Positions 9,741-22,739 of a DNA stretch of 64,000 bases are shown here, in pieces. The notes beneath the pieces are model-generated. The model did no database searches. It was not told the DNA's origin and saw only the letters and a list, made by a program, of their open reading frames with translations. A program made the position numbers and the translations under genes. Within the stretch, counting starts at the first letter, position 1. Every line of letters starts with the position of its first letter. The stretch is from the NCBI RefSeq assembly GCF_019649055.1, contig NW_026570290.1:310001-374000 (forward strand). The letters run 5' to 3'. The DNA is from Paramacrobiotus metropolitanus (lineage: Eukaryota; Tardigrada; Eutardigrada; Parachela; Macrobiotidae).

Positions 9741-12427
9741 TTCCTCATTGTACGAACAACCATAGTACATAATAACGAATTTCCAGAGTACCTGCATGGA
9801 TTTGCATGACCTTCTATAAACAAAACTCAGTAGTTGTACTCCTTCGATGTATTTAAACAATTTATTTGCTGAAATGTCGGTACCACACTACAGAAAACTA
9901 GATTATTAAAGAGACCCTCCGGACTCCAAAGGGCCGGTCATATTTCGAGAAGGGTAATCCAGTCTTCATACTTTAGGTTTAGAGCTATTGTAAGATCGAC
10001 GAAAACCGAATTTTTCTATAACCTTGCTTGCTCCACCGATTTCCCTGTCCTCGGAAACGTGCTCGTATTTACGACGGCGGTGAACCGTAAGGGACCTAAA
10101 AATATAAGCAGTTCGGTGCACCGGAAAGCTGTGGTAGCTCGCGGGGGTTTATTTGATCTGCATTTTATTTGGCTGTGTTAGTATAATTAAGCCAAAAATC
10201 AGAATTCATATGGAACATTTATGCCTGGCATAACTGCAGTAAATTCAGAATGTGGTGAATTCCCACCAAAAACTCCATGGTTGCACATCACCTGGGCCAG
10301 GTGTTGTGCACCCATGGGGTTTTTGTGTGGTTTTGGGAGCTCATGTTTCAGGTGTTCCGCTTCCGGAGAACATCCTTTAATTTATGCTTTGTTCTAGGTT
10401 CCCTCCTGTTCCTGTTCCAGGGCGCTGTTCTCTCCTGATTTTTGGGACTGTCCCTTCCTAAAGCTTGGACTTGAAGGTGTACCAAAAGTCTCGTTATAGA
10501 ACGATCTGCTTAAAATTTTTCATGTACATATAAGTAGGTGCACATTAGTATAAAGATCGTTTCACCGAACCATGCAAGATTAAACTGCACATTAAAGTGA
10601 ATAACGTTTTCATTCGTTCGTTCGTTCGTTCGCAGAATCACCGGCGGAACCGGTCAAGTCGGAAAACAACTGTTAAATTTTAGGTTATTAACTTTAGTGC
10701 ATCTGCATGTCATTTTTTGGCTCGTACAACTCTAGTACCACCTTTCACACCACCTCTAATTGGCTCTTAATGCTCCCTTTTCAAAACCATCTTTGGTACC
10801 TTTGGCTTCGTATACCACCGTTTTTTTTATTTCACAATTTTAAATTCGCTACTTTAAAAGCCTGTTATGAAATTCTTAAAATTTGAAGATTAGTAACACT
10901 GCAAGTTCAAACTCCCGGGAAACTTAGTTTTTAGCGTTCAAAGCACACAGTGCGTCTGAGAATTAGCGCGACACCATCAAAGCTTTTCTCCCATGTCTGA
11001 AAAACGGAGGTAAAGATTCAACGGCGCAGCTTTTTTGTGAACGTTTCTGCGCAGGCGAGCCGTTCTAATATCTCTGATAGTAAAATTTTATGAAAACAAA
11101 TGCTGATATACATCTGTAAAAGATATCAGATAAATGGTGGTATGCAGACTTCAGAGCCAAAACTGGCGTAGCACACGTGGCATGAAGGGTCATAGGCGGT
11201 ACTGGGGGAGCCAACGGCGGTATGCGGAGTCTTCTCAACAATTTTATTAAGGTAGATGCTGCGTATACGGGAAAACCTTGGTGATGGCTGCGTGAACGGG
11301 TAAATCCTTTCGTTTTAAATCGCTCGAAATTTAAAAAAAGAATCTTTTTAAAGCCGAACTGGACTTTATGAGCGGAAACGTAGCGCTTAATTAGTCATCT
11401 AATGATAATAGAGGAGAGACAAAGGGGTGGATGTGGTCAGGGAGCGGTTTCAAAGACAAAGCGGCGTTAAAACGTTAAATACGGGGTGGCTGTGTGCTAT
11501 CGCAAGGGCCACCGCATTTGCTGACCGGCTTGACCATGGAACGGCTACATTCGAACCGGAAATGATGCGAGGAAATCTGAAGGCCGCATTCAAGGCCATG
11601 TATGTGTACGAGTACATCAAGACCGAACGAGCGGTGTTTTATTAGGTAAAAAAGACGCGAGATGCGAAATACGAAAAAATTAACGAACTGGGGAAACAAT
11701 CTACGTTCTAAATTTCAGTTTCTGATTTGTTCAGTTAAACAACGAGGCGTGAAGTCAGTGGGAAAACAGCAACTTCATGTCCGATGTATCAAGCCAGTAC
11801 ACTACGCCGTGATTTATTCTTATAATCAACAGTTACAGATTCAGCACAATGCCATCCGACAGGGTTGCAACTGAAAGGGCTGTGGCCGTTTTTGAAAGGA
11901 TTTGAAATAAAACGACATTTGAAACTACAAAAATGAATTTTGTATAAATTATTTCGCATTATTTTTCGGTGTGTAAACAAAGTAACTGAAAGATACATTA
12001 ATGGTTTCGTTATTTTCAACGGGTCCTTTCGTTGTATTTTAGGAATCAGCAATGAATCTGATAATTTCGCCATACAAAATTCTTTAAATAAAAAATATTT
12101 TTCATTTTCGACCACTCGTTTGATTTTGAATGATGTAATTGGAAGCTGAACCCGTACATGGATAAAAAGAAAATAAAAAATTTCGGTTATCTATAGCAGT
12201 GCTTTTTATTTAAGAAACAGTATGGTTGACACTATCCGGACCAGCAACAACCCTTTCATTACGTTTCCGTTCCTATAGCTATCAATGGAAGATTATTATC
12301 CCTGTTAATAAATGGTTAATTAAAATTAATAGTAAAAGAATGGTTCAATTAAATAAAAAATAGGTAAAATTAATGGTTTAATTAAGTAAAGTTATAAATC
12401 GTGGTAAAACCACAGAGCAGCACTTAC
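9741..12427. other. Long interval without a recognisable gene; one hairpin and a microsatellite
   Basis: A near-perfect inverted repeat lies at 10268-10324 (aaaaactccatggttgcac... with its complement, two-base centre). A (TTCG)n tract lies near 10,614-10,632. GC-richer islands around 11,420-11,640 have short open frames on both strands but no conserved motif. I see no confident gene. Confidence 0.5.
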
Positions 12428-13285
12428 GATGGTCTTGATCACCCATTTGCGTGAATCGTTACACAGCACATGGAAAAAGGTTGATGGAGAAGATGAGCAT
12501 CAGGCCGAAGAAGAGCGGCAGGGCATAATGCGATCATACCCATGAGTCCATGCAGGAATTATAAATAAAATCAATCCCCACAATCGTAATTCATATAAGA
12601 TTCCTAACAAAGTTGAAACAGCTCTTAGAGGAAAATAATCACCAGCATCTTAGCCATCCAATAAATTTGAAATATGAGAAAAACTGAGTGTCACAGGACC
12701 GATCTCACATCTATAATAATCTCGTATATTATGTATCAAATAATAAACAATTAAGCAGCCGAATTTGCCCAGTCAAAAATCGAAAAAACGAGTAAGAAAA
12801 TTTCTAAATATTAATACAAGAAAAAAGGAAAAACACGAACTTACAAACTGACCTGCCAATGCAAAATAAACAGTCCCCACGTCACGCCCATCTAGCTGCC
12901 AGCTGCGACAGCCCGTCTTCAGCAGGTACGCCACGACCGGCATCTCCACGACAAAGAACGGATAGCCGAAGCTCTCGCGCATCGGCGGCGTCCACATGAC
13001 CCGCGCAGCCTCCCCGTGGTTGAACAGGAAGCACGGTAGTGTGCACTGTGCAATGACGCCGCCGCCGAAGCTCTCGATGAGCAGCCAGCCGGTTAAACAG
13101 AGGACGAGGCCAATAACAGACCCGTTTACTCCCAATAAATACAGGTAAAAAGGATTGCCAAGGCCCACGCAGACCGTCAGCGGCGAGTGGCCGGCGCCGC
13201 GGTTGACACGAAAACCCTGCACGGTGCTGATGTCCAGGGAATCGGTGACGGCTGAGTAGATGAAGTAGATGCCGGCAAGGAACAC
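12428..13285 (-). pseudogene. Broken multi-pass membrane protein gene
   Basis: One exon at 13285-12853 begins right after an AG acceptor and ends at a GTCAGT donor. It encodes 144 residues with several hydrophobic helices (SVIGLVLCLTGWLLI; GYPFFVVEMPVVAYLL). A second coding block at about 12,550-12,428 (GLMLIFSINLF, then CNDSRKWVIKTI before a GTAAGT donor) is split by one extra T in a T-run. No start exon is visible upstream, and a short piece of the first exon's beginning is duplicated at about 13,437-13,492. It is probably a truncated, decaying copy. I cannot name the family. Confidence 0.55.
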
Positions 13286-13319
13286 CTATCGCAACAGCCG
13301 TTTCTCGTACCGCACGCAT

Positions 13320-16300
13320 TTCTCTTCTTTTCTAATTTTTATTCGACGCATTATATTCGCATATCTGGCAGTTTCCTTTACTCTGTATGTATGCACAAAC
13401 TCCAATGATTGTTTTATTTTTTAAGACCAGATTTTTTATCGGTGACGGTGGAGTAGATGCGGCGGTTGATGCCGGCTGGGAACACCTATCGAGTATATTT
13501 TCCATTATTTTTACAATAAATTTTCAAATAATTTTTCTCAAATTTGAATCTTTGAAAATTTGTTTTTTTAAATTTGCGTTTAAAAATAAGAAAATGTACG
13601 GGCCGAAAGAGCCTGCAACTAAAAGACGTATTGCTTACGCTGGATGTATTACGAAGTGTTTAGTTTGGGGTTGGGAGCTATCGTAGTGCATAGGCTCAAA
13701 GCAAAACCGATAACGATTCCAGTAAACAGCCAAGGTAGGAAAACTGTGGATAGTACGTAATACTCGTACGTAAAAAATCCTCACATTAAGATGAAAATAT
13801 AAAATATATTTTTTGATACATTTTATAATTTAAAGGACTATTTAAAAAATGTGCCTCGCGTAACCAATTCTTCGTGATTTCTGTCACCAAGAGCTTGTCA
13901 AATTACAAAGACATGTAATGAGGAAAAAAAGATGCCTCGGTTTAAATAAGGGTTTAAAAATAATCTAGTGTGAACTGTTGGTGATCTAGTGTGAACACGG
14001 AAAAATTTCATAGAGTACGCACCCCTGGATTGAGACTGAAGCGATTAATAAAGTTGACTTCTTCTTTGGGAAACAGGGTATTCCGTGCTGGTGTCAGTGG
14101 TGGTGTGTGCACAATCGCCAGCACACCGCTGAAATTAAAAAGCTCGGGGCCTCCACAATGTGTTTATAAAACGAATAATACAATCCCTAAAAACACAGAA
14201 AACTCTAGTCGCCGTTTAACATGCTTACAAGTTACAACACAACAGAATTGTTAATTAATTATTCGTTTAAAATTGACTAAATGAATTAACTCAGAAATCA
14301 GGTCAGTAAATTAATAAATTAGTTTTTTTCAGAAATTATTTAACAAACGTAAACGACCAGATGCGTGCGAGGACGTACAAACCTATCAAGTCATTACCAG
14401 TGATTTTGTTTTCTAAAAAATAAACAATACTGAAACATTATAAATTAAAAATGTTTTATCAGAAAATTTCATAACCGTAGAAAAGTGAAAATCTACAGAA
14501 AACCAGAAGACAAATGTGCGATCACGGACAGTGAAACACGGCAGGCATTCCATCAAACTCTGTACAAAACGCACGGCAGCAGTCACTTCTATTACAGGAC
14601 ATACAACGCATCCGCCATATAAACATTCATCTGTTCCGTACGGAATATCATTTCCCGTTCCAGCTGAGATAAATGCGAAAAGAACCGATCACAGTCAAAC
14701 AAATAGACAAATGCCACATGTGGAAGATGGAGGCCCGCAAAAATGCCTACCCCAGCGAAGAACAGCGCAGGGAAAACTGCGGAAGGGGCTGCGCGCAGCG
14801 GAGGGTGAACGCGACGCGCTTCGTCCAGTTTTGGCTCGCGGCGATGAGCGCGACGACGGACTGCGCAGCGATTTCGTCAGCAGCGAACATTTGCTGGTAA
14901 GGCGGGCGCGGATATAGTTGACAATCTGACCCGTGTCCATTTTACAAACAACAACCTCAAGAGATATCCGGAAACTAAGAAACACGGAATAAACTGGAAA
15001 ACGGAGTCCTAGTAAAACGTGACACGTCTGATCGAGAACATGTGAAGATGACCATGACTACGAGCGCAGAAGTAGCGTGGAGAGGCAAGTTTATGCGCTG
15101 AGCAGCCTGAGCCGACGAAACTCGTGTAATTATCTCCATGTACTCTGTACGTATCTACATTCTACCGGCTCAAATAAGTTATTATTTTCTGTTTTATTTC
15201 CTTTGAACTAAGTTAGCTACTTTTTACCGGTGTACAAATCATCGGTCAGTTAATTCCTTATTTTCCTTACCGGTTATCGTATTTTTTAATAGCGAGCGAT
15301 CTGTACGTGGGTTTGTTCTGACTGTTTGTAAGTCCAACCTAAATCAGTTGCAACTACGCTGCGCTGGTGCAATTTGATTTAACCTGAATTATTTATTAAA
15401 TAATGAAATTTATATAAATAACAGAAAGTGTCGATTATGAAAACTAAAAATTATTTAAATTTATTAACACATTGTGAACTGATGCCTTAAAAATATATTG
15501 AATTGATTGATTTCCAGTTTTTAAAAAAATTTAAATCATTTAATTGCTGTGACGAATTTTATTCTGTACTCTGTTTAATAATAGAGAGGCGGGATATATT
15601 GTACGATATTTTGTGGAATTTTAAAGGTTGGTATTACACGTTTACTCAGTTTTGTTTCGAATATGTACCAGTATTTTCGAAGAACTGGGTTTATTTGGGA
15701 GAACTATCTGTTTAAGGCGAATTTTGAATTATTAAGAGGGAATTTGTTTCACGGATTAACTGAAAGTTTTGTCGCGGAAAATGCACAGATAAATTGCAAA
15801 ATTGTAATGGGTTGTATTGCAAAGGTCATTGTTTAAGTGTGTCAATGTCCTGATTTATTGGGGGAAAATGTGCAGCGATATGATACGCGGAGAGTGAATT
15901 ACTGTACATGTATATGCCGTCAGCGGCAAAGAGTATTTTGTAAATTTTAAATTTCTTGTTTGTGTTCTCGCACTCTTGCAGTACAGTACACTTTTCCAAA
16001 ATTTTCCTTGGTTTTTCCTGGTATTAATTGAAGATTATCTGATCTTTTCGAAAAGCAAGCCGACTTGTGGATCAACAGTATTAATTTCACTGCTTAAATT
16101 TCACAATATTTGATAATGCTGGTTGCGTATTATGTTTTTCAAAAAGGCAGATTATTCTTGAATTATGTGTCTCTTAAAAAAATAATAAAATTATGTTTTT
16201 CAAAATTAAATCATACAGTTTTCCAAAAGGCTGACTTTACGAGCTAGGTAGAAACCGGAAAAGCAAGAGTATTAATGTAATTTATAATTTAATTAAAATT

Positions 16301-17355
16301 CGCAAGAACCCGGCGTTGTAGCACAGCGCCGCGGTTTAAAATTATCATGGTACAGTGGCTATCCTGAATTTGATTTTTCAATTTTTGTCGATTTTCGTTT
16401 GAGTTTTTGTAGTCGCAAAAACACGCGTTGAAACACTTACCTGAAAATAATTTTGTAGATTAGATACGTAGAGAAATGTCTAAAAATTCAAATATCAAGC
16501 AAACTATGATAGCTACCTTTAAAATCATTTTTTTCCGCGGATTAAATCGCTGTTATCTCCTAGATCTAGTGTTTTGTTTGCAGCAGTGTCAGTGCCGGTA
16601 CGAAACGTACATTAAACACCACGGCTCGAAAAATTCCCTTTGAAAAAGAACCGCATGTTGAGTCAACTCTACATATGAATAATAATAATGCAAATAAATA
16701 AAGATGTAAATAATTTACGTGTATAATTTATCGGCCACATCCAAACATGTGGAGTTCGGTTTGAAATCCACGAGATGGGTGAACGCCGGTGCATTGTTCG
16801 AGTACTCTCTACATAATCGCTGTGCGCAACATGGACAAATACTTGTATGTTTAAAGAAAATTAACTAATTAATTATGGTTGTATTTATTCGCACATCTAT
16901 TTTATAATTGATAAAAAACAAAATTGGCGCAACAAAGCAAAACTGCGCGTTGACAAGATATCTTGTGTGGACTGCGACGAAAACTGGTGTCATGTTCATA
17001 ATATGCACGGAGAAATTGAAAACTCGTCGTCGATCGTTCCAATTTAACGCATAAATAAGCGCATTATATAAATATAAGCGATAACAATTAAACTGATATA
17101 TTGCTGCAGATTTTCGAGAATTTCTCTTATTGTTTTCAACTACATTGCATGTGTCCGCGCTAGAAGCCAAAATGTATGATTTCGTTTTCCTTAACGGCTG
17201 GGCCGTTCAACGTGGGTTAGTGGCTGTTGCAGTAGTTAGTGTAGAAATACGGTACAGTAGTTGTAGTGCAGTAGTAACTAAAGTAGCGTAAAACAGAAGT
17301 AGTACCGCGCAGTAGCAGTCGTACTTCAAAAAAGCGCGCTGCAAAGCCTTCCGTA
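13320..17355. other. Long mostly AT-rich interval; one weak candidate exon
   Basis: At 14,664-14,895 a GC-rich island lies between an acceptor-like ttcccgttccag and a GTAAGG donor. In one frame it reads as a Lys/Arg-rich segment followed by a hydrophobic one (RFVQFWLAAMSATTDC). All three frames are open for a while, so coding status is unclear. Otherwise there is nothing I can support. Confidence 0.35.
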
Positions 17356-17718
17356 CCAGTAGCGGGGCCGCCATATGAGTTGCGTACCAGTCGTAGCCCG
17401 GCTGCGTCGTATCGCAAGCGGTGCGAAGCCGGTTGCCGTACATGTGAGTTTATCAGTCGTACCAGTAGCGGGGCCGCCAAGCCCGGCTGATATACTCGCA
17501 TGTGCGGCACCGGCGAAGCCGGTTGCCGTACATGTGAGTTTATCAGTCGTACCAGTAGCGGGGCCGCCAAGCCCGGCTGATATACTCGCATGTGCGGCAC
17601 CGGCGAAGCCGGTTGCCGTACATGTGAGTTTATCAGTCGTACCAGTAGCGGGGCCGCCAAGCCCGGCTGATATACTCGCATGTGCGGCACCGGCGAAGCC
17701 GGTTGCCGTACATGTGAG
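17356..17718. repeat. 90-bp minisatellite, three identical units plus partial copies
   Basis: Units 17431-17520, 17521-17610 and 17611-17700 are identical by eye. An 18-bp start of a fourth unit follows, and a degenerate unit lies at 17356-17430. The unit length is a multiple of three and has no stops in at least one frame on each strand, so both strands read as repetitive proteins. I treat this as a by-product of the repeat. Confidence 0.9.
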
Positions 17719-18149
17719 ATTCGTTCACTCTCACACGCAGGTAGCTGGCTGTTCATGTTACTCCCTGCTTGATTTATTATTCAGCAACGTTCAGCATGGC
17801 TTACACTCCTTTTGGTCAATTGTCAATATGCTTTTTGCACAACAATATTAAATCGTTCACTCTGGATACATATCTGTGCTGTACATAATTCACAACGAAA
17901 ACTTCTAAAATAAATAAATAAATACGTTATAACAAATTAAACCAAATACTCGTACAACAAATAATTAATAATTTTAACTGTAAATCATAAAAATAAGTTT
18001 AAAAATTTACTTGATCTGTACCAAAATTGCAATATCTGGCCTGAGATTTATCACTGATACTCGCAATTCGATGCTAGCGCTGAGTGGTAAAGCCTCTAGT
18101 ACAGCGCCATTGCACTTCCCAACCTTATACCGGGAATGCTGCAATGTGC
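17719..18149. other. Non-coding interval
   Basis: AT-rich; no gene or clear repeat seen. Confidence 0.4.
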
Positions 18150-18570
18150 AATGCGCGAAAATTACTGTAACCAAACGCCGTTTTACCTGTACCGGAAGCC
18201 GGTGCGACGACATAGTGGCTTATTTCGGCATTGTTGTTTTCCTTTGAATTTGCATACAGAGATCAATGAGTATAAAGCCCTTATTTCAGCATTATTTTTT
18301 TGTAATATTGTTTCGGCAGGCTTTTAAAATGCCGCATTTCTGTGTAACTCGTGATGCGTTATGTTTTCCGTTGCCTACTCGCGCACTTGGACATAAAATG
18401 ATTTAATGTGAAAACAATACAAAATGGGTTTTTTTCGATTGCAACTAAACGCGTCCGCCAGCCATAATAATTTTTACGAGCCATTTCGTTGAATGTCATA
18501 ACGTCCGTGAAATGAAATGCCATGTCGAAAATCGCTCTTCTATACGTACATTTAGTACTTAATACTACTT
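18150..18570 (+). pseudogene. Decayed copy of the BAMBI-like gene tail and 3-prime flank
   Basis: The segment aaaattactgtaaccaaacg through gccggtgcgacgacatag aligns with the last coding bases and stop codon of the BAMBI-like gene (about 2245-2297). The next ~370 bp then follow its 3-prime flank (2298-2690) with many substitutions and indels. It cannot encode a protein. It sits directly before the WAP-like copy at 18,633, preserving a BAMBI-tail to WAP order. Confidence 0.8.
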
Positions 18571-18632
18571 ACATACAGGACATACATTAATATCTTTAAG
18601 TCAATCTGCTTACATAAAATTAGTGTCCAATC

Positions 18633-18910
18633 ATGTATCCATCCAGTTTGTGCACCTTTATGCTCATTATTCTTACTGCCGCCATAGTGGAAACAAAAGA
18701 CTGCCCGCCAAAAATCCATAAACCCGTTGCGGATCCACATAACGATAAAGGTCCCAATGGTTGCACCAATACATACCGCATGGTGGACGGGGTGAAGCAT
18801 TCGTACAGTACTGCAAGAACGATGGCAGCTGCAAGAAGGACGAGAAGTGTTGCACAGTATGGCACGGAGGTCATGATACATGTGGACCGATTTGTCGGAA
18901 AGCGGTGTAG
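18633..18910 (+). pseudogene. WAP-like secreted protein with a frameshift
   Basis: It starts at ATG 18633 with a good signal peptide (residues 1 to about 22, TFMLIILTAAIV), then KDCPPKIHKPVADPHNDKG as in the 4284 copy. Near 18,803-18,808 the frame shifts. The remaining WAP Cys residues (YCKNDGSCKKDEKCC, then C...C) read in another frame down to TAG at 18908-18910. A single-base indel breaks an otherwise complete gene, so it is either a young pseudogene or a base error in this assembly. Both copies of this subfamily are damaged, which favours real decay. Confidence 0.7.
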
Positions 18911-19669
18911 GCTCGGCATGATAGCAAAACTCGTTTCGGTGTACAACTACACAAACGTTTCTTGATAAGCCGTGTTTCGGGATATTGCAGTTTCCAAAGC
19001 AAACGGACTAGTATTTATTCTGTATTGCGCTTCGAGAATTGGCTACAAATCGCTGATATATATATTGATGACATTTTTGATTAAATGTATAGCTTATTTC
19101 TGCATGATGGTAACAAAAAAAGACAATGCGATAACCTTTTTGCGCATACAATACGGCCGGATTGTAAGTACTTCAGTAAATCGATTTGAATTATTTCTCT
19201 TACCATTAAATTCCTTTGTGTACAACTTAATACCAGTTGGTACCGCAGTTTTACTGGCCGGAAGCACAGAAAGTATTGCGAAAAGCACCACATCAAAACA
19301 AAAATATAATTATACAAGCTTTCGGTTGTCCTGTTATTACTTTTTGAAATATTGATCGATCGCCGTTGAGCACGATATTGAATTTACAGCACATACGCCT
19401 GAGTAGCAACTAGCAAGTAAACAACCGTTTAAGTAACGCTACAATTTAACGCGGCTGAATAGACAAATTACATAAATCCTCCATCGTTGCAAGCATAAAC
19501 CTAAAAATAAATTGGTTTAAGTGCAAAGTACAGACTATACCTACACGATTTTAATCCTTTTCTAATTATTAATTAGTACGCATTTTCTACGTATACGACT
19601 GCAGCATAGGTATTTCTAATTGTACGTATTGAAGTATTAATAAGGGCATTTTTGATGTGTTTGTTATAA
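18911..19669. other. Non-coding interval
   Basis: No gene supported; short open frames lack motifs. The upstream duplicated block of the first WAP gene begins near 19,670. Confidence 0.4.
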
Positions 19670-20048
19670 CTTGATTTTTGTACTGCACGTTGCAAAACCG
19701 GCCGCCTGAAGCCAAAAATAAGCGTAAAAACATCATTAACACAGTTCACACACAACAACAAAAGTGTTTTGAGTTTCCGGCTCTGTATAATATGATCTAC
19801 TCAGCTCTATTTTCGGCCGACAGGCACAGCTCTACAGCCGATGCGTTCGTATTTAAAAAGGTTTGAGAGACTACAGGAAACAGCGGGATATTTTTTCTCA
19901 TACATGTACAGGGAATCAAATAATATTATTGGTGTATCAGATTTGGTGTATCAGATTGTGGACAGCGGTCTTCAGAATATAAGTACATATCTACAGAGTT
20001 ACCTATACAAATTTTCTCCTAGTTGTTTAATCACTGAACTGCTCCGCC
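19670..20048 (+). promoter_or_regulatory. Duplicated upstream region of WAP gene 1
   Basis: It aligns with about 22,740-23,131 before WAP gene 2. Shared landmarks are gccgcctgaagcca / gccggaagcca, caaaagtgttttgagtttcc / caaaaatgttttgaatttcc, a tatttaaaaagg / gatttaaagag box followed by ttgagaaact, and gaactgcttcgccatg at the start codon. Conservation over about 380 bp, with AT-rich drift between landmarks, suggests regulatory content or simply recent duplication. Confidence 0.6.
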
Positions 20049-20342
20049 ATGTACCAACCAATGATCTGGATCCTTAGCGTGATTATTACCTTGGGACTGT
20101 TAACGGTAACGTCCGAAGCTAAATCCTGTCCGACTTTAATAGAACCACCAGATCCACCGGGTCGCAAAAACGCCATGAACACTCCCGGACCAAATCAGTG
20201 CTTCAAAAATTCCCGCAAAGTAGACGGCGTGGAGCATCAAGGATGTCGGCATGACAGCGATTGTAAGAAGGAGGAAAAGTGCTGTAAAGTGTGGAAGTTC
20301 AAACATGACCCCTGTGTGTCCATCTGCCGCACACCTGTCTGA
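20049..20342 (+). CDS. Secreted single-WAP-domain protein 1
   Basis: One exon of 97 residues starts at ATG 20049. The signal peptide covers residues 1 to about 24 (MIWILSVIITLGLLTVTSEA). The mature part has the eight Cys of a whey-acidic-protein four-disulfide core: SC, QC, then RHDSDCKKEEKCC and PC-VSIC. WAP proteins act outside the cell, commonly as serine-protease inhibitors or antimicrobial factors; which one applies here cannot be told. The spacing between the first two Cys is long and Pro-rich. A poly(A) signal (AATAAA) lies at about 20,716. It is a tandem paralogue of 23,132. Confidence 0.85.
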   Translation: MYQPMIWILSVIITLGLLTVTSEAKSCPTLIEPPDPPGRKNAMNTPGPNQCFKNSRKVDGVEHQGCRHDSDCKKEEKCCKVWKFKHDPCVSICRTPV

Positions 20343-22739
20343 CCGTTCTTCTAATTTGCTACGACAGTGCTGGTGAATTTCATCGTGCCGGAAATGAAAA
20401 TTATCGTCTCCTTATCGATTTCAACAAATATCAACGAATTCTAAAAGGAGTCATCCGACGCCTTTTTTACAAATCTTTCGTACTGTATAATCATTAATTG
20501 TAAGTGTACGGTACGCGTAGGACGTTCTGACACAGTACGATGGTCCCTGAAAGCTGTATCAAGAAGTTAAGAAAGATTTCTTTGCAACGACTGCGCCGAG
20601 AAAAATATTAACTTTACGGTAAACAAACGCTACAGCACCAATAGAAAAGCTATGCTATATAAAATATGAAAGCACATAGAACGGTATATCGCCGGCATCT
20701 TACTATATATGGGCAAATAAAGAACGGAAATTTGTTTTAAAGGCCTGCACGTTCATTGCCCTTCTATACTTCTATAGACAAATAAGTTATGCAACACTTT
20801 GTACACTGCCGGTTAAGGCAGTGTACAAAGTGTTGCAATTTTTTCATTATAATGAATTAAGGCAATTTATAATGAATTAAGGCAATTTTTTCATTATAAT
20901 GAAAAAAATCTGGATTAATTTCGGAATAGTTATTTGTGGATTAAAGCTAGGTAAATTCTTACGTAATTATGTACTAGATAACCTCGTAAAGCGTTACGAA
21001 TAATTAACGATTATTTGCGCATAATTAAAATTAAAAGGCCGCAAACGCCTCCATTGCTACCTAACCGCTCTGGACGGTAACCTTTTCTCGTATACTTCAT
21101 CATACCGCGACATATTTGGTGCGGGTTCGGTTGGCGCATAAATGTCATACAAATTTCAGCGACTCGTACATCTTTAACCTCGCAAATGGCATCCCGCGTG
21201 CACATGGATGCTCTTTTATGGCAACCTGTAGCTTTATCCCAAGCTCTTCCTGGAAATATTCTTTCCTTCTCATGAGATCTAGAGGAAGGATGAAATACTT
21301 ACACGCTTCCCGAGTATACAGTATTTACTTTCATAAGCGATAAAGAGAAATTTCGTTTCCAGCGATTCGCAAGTGAATGTCATGCAGTATTTGCAGACTA
21401 GTATATTTATATAAACTGCAAGGATGGTACAGACTGTACAAATTAACTGCATTTGACGGCAAAGAGTGGTACTTTAGTCTTTAGCTTGTTTAGCTGGCCT
21501 TATACAGTGGTTCCGTAAAGGCATATTTCTTTGTACCGTGTGCCTTGTCTTCCTAATAGTTACTGGAAGAGTGTTTGAATTTTAGAGTGGAGTCAACAGA
21601 ATGCACAGAGGTAGGTAATTAAGTACAGTTGGGACTTCCGTTATAATAATTATGATATTTGTATTATTCGTAACAAGTACAGAGGGTGAGCCATCCAGGT
21701 TGTTACACTTTCAGCACAAAATTCATCCTCAGTTTACGGTTAAGCTTACCACAAATCTGCTGATCCAGTTTGATTACTAACTCTTTTAGAACGTAAAACA
21801 TGTAATTGTTAGTGAATGTCAGTTATTTGTGAGCCGCGAGATTCCCAGTTCTGACGCCGATCAGAGGAAAAAACTCCGATCACGACTTTCCACTTCATGG
21901 TTGTTTTTCAGAGCGATTGTAAATCAGGGATTGGCTTTTTCTAGTCCGATTGTTATTTGAACTGTAGAAGACGCTTGGTACAATAGGTTGATCTACAGAT
22001 ATGGTCGGGCAATTAGAATCTAGATTCAAGGGAAACAAAACAGATATTTGGTGTACTTCCTGATATTCAGTTTTAGTAAAATGGCTTGTCTAAGCCGTTA
22101 AAAACTCGTGGGATAAAGTCAGAGCTTTTTAAATTGTTGCGACGAAAACAAAATTGAGTTGAAATATGTATCTAAAAGTTATTCTGAAACTTTGAGTAGA
22201 AACGAACGCTTGGTATCGAAATGGCAGGGATTTTAAGGACTTCATTGTCAAATTTGGGATACGACGTCCAGAAAAACCCAGCCGCTGTTCCGATCAAGGC
22301 CGAATAAGTTTTATATGAAGGAGGTATGAGCGGGATACACTTTCATTATTATATCTTTATAATATATGGTTCACGGAGTTTTTAAAAAAAATTTTATCTG
22401 AGAGTAGTCGCAGTTTTGAAACGCAGCCTCCGGGAGCCATGTTTCAGTCTTTACAGTCCTGAAATTCCGAAAATTTTCTTGGCCAGTCCGGAGTCTGCTT
22501 AAAAGAAGCAAAATATCCTTGGCTATCAGAAAATGTGTTTTGACAAACTGTAGCAAACCCAAGGCATAAAAAATGTTTATGACCAGTGTAACAACCTGGG
22601 TGGCTCAGTCTCTGTACATGTACTACGTACATTACTCGTATATGCCCTTTTTTTCTTATGATTTTCGACGCGATTTTTTTCCGTATTGTATTTCCGCATT
22701 GTTTCCGTAACTGCAATAAGGGATTTCTGGTTTGTGCGT
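20343..22739. other. Interval between tandem WAP genes, with a perfect hairpin
   Basis: Up to about 20,700 it is the duplicated 3-prime flank of WAP gene 1, matching 23,426-23,750. A perfect 20-bp inverted repeat with a 6-base loop lies at 20791-20836 (gcaacactttgtacactgcc and complement). No other gene seen. Confidence 0.6.

Noticed and set aside
14516-14985. Coding exon in a GC-rich island
   Set aside because: Three frames, including one on the minus strand, are equally open; no motif decides between them.
17217-17851. Repetitive proteins on both strands
   Set aside because: Open frames follow from a stop-free 90-bp unit; no start context, signal or known motif.
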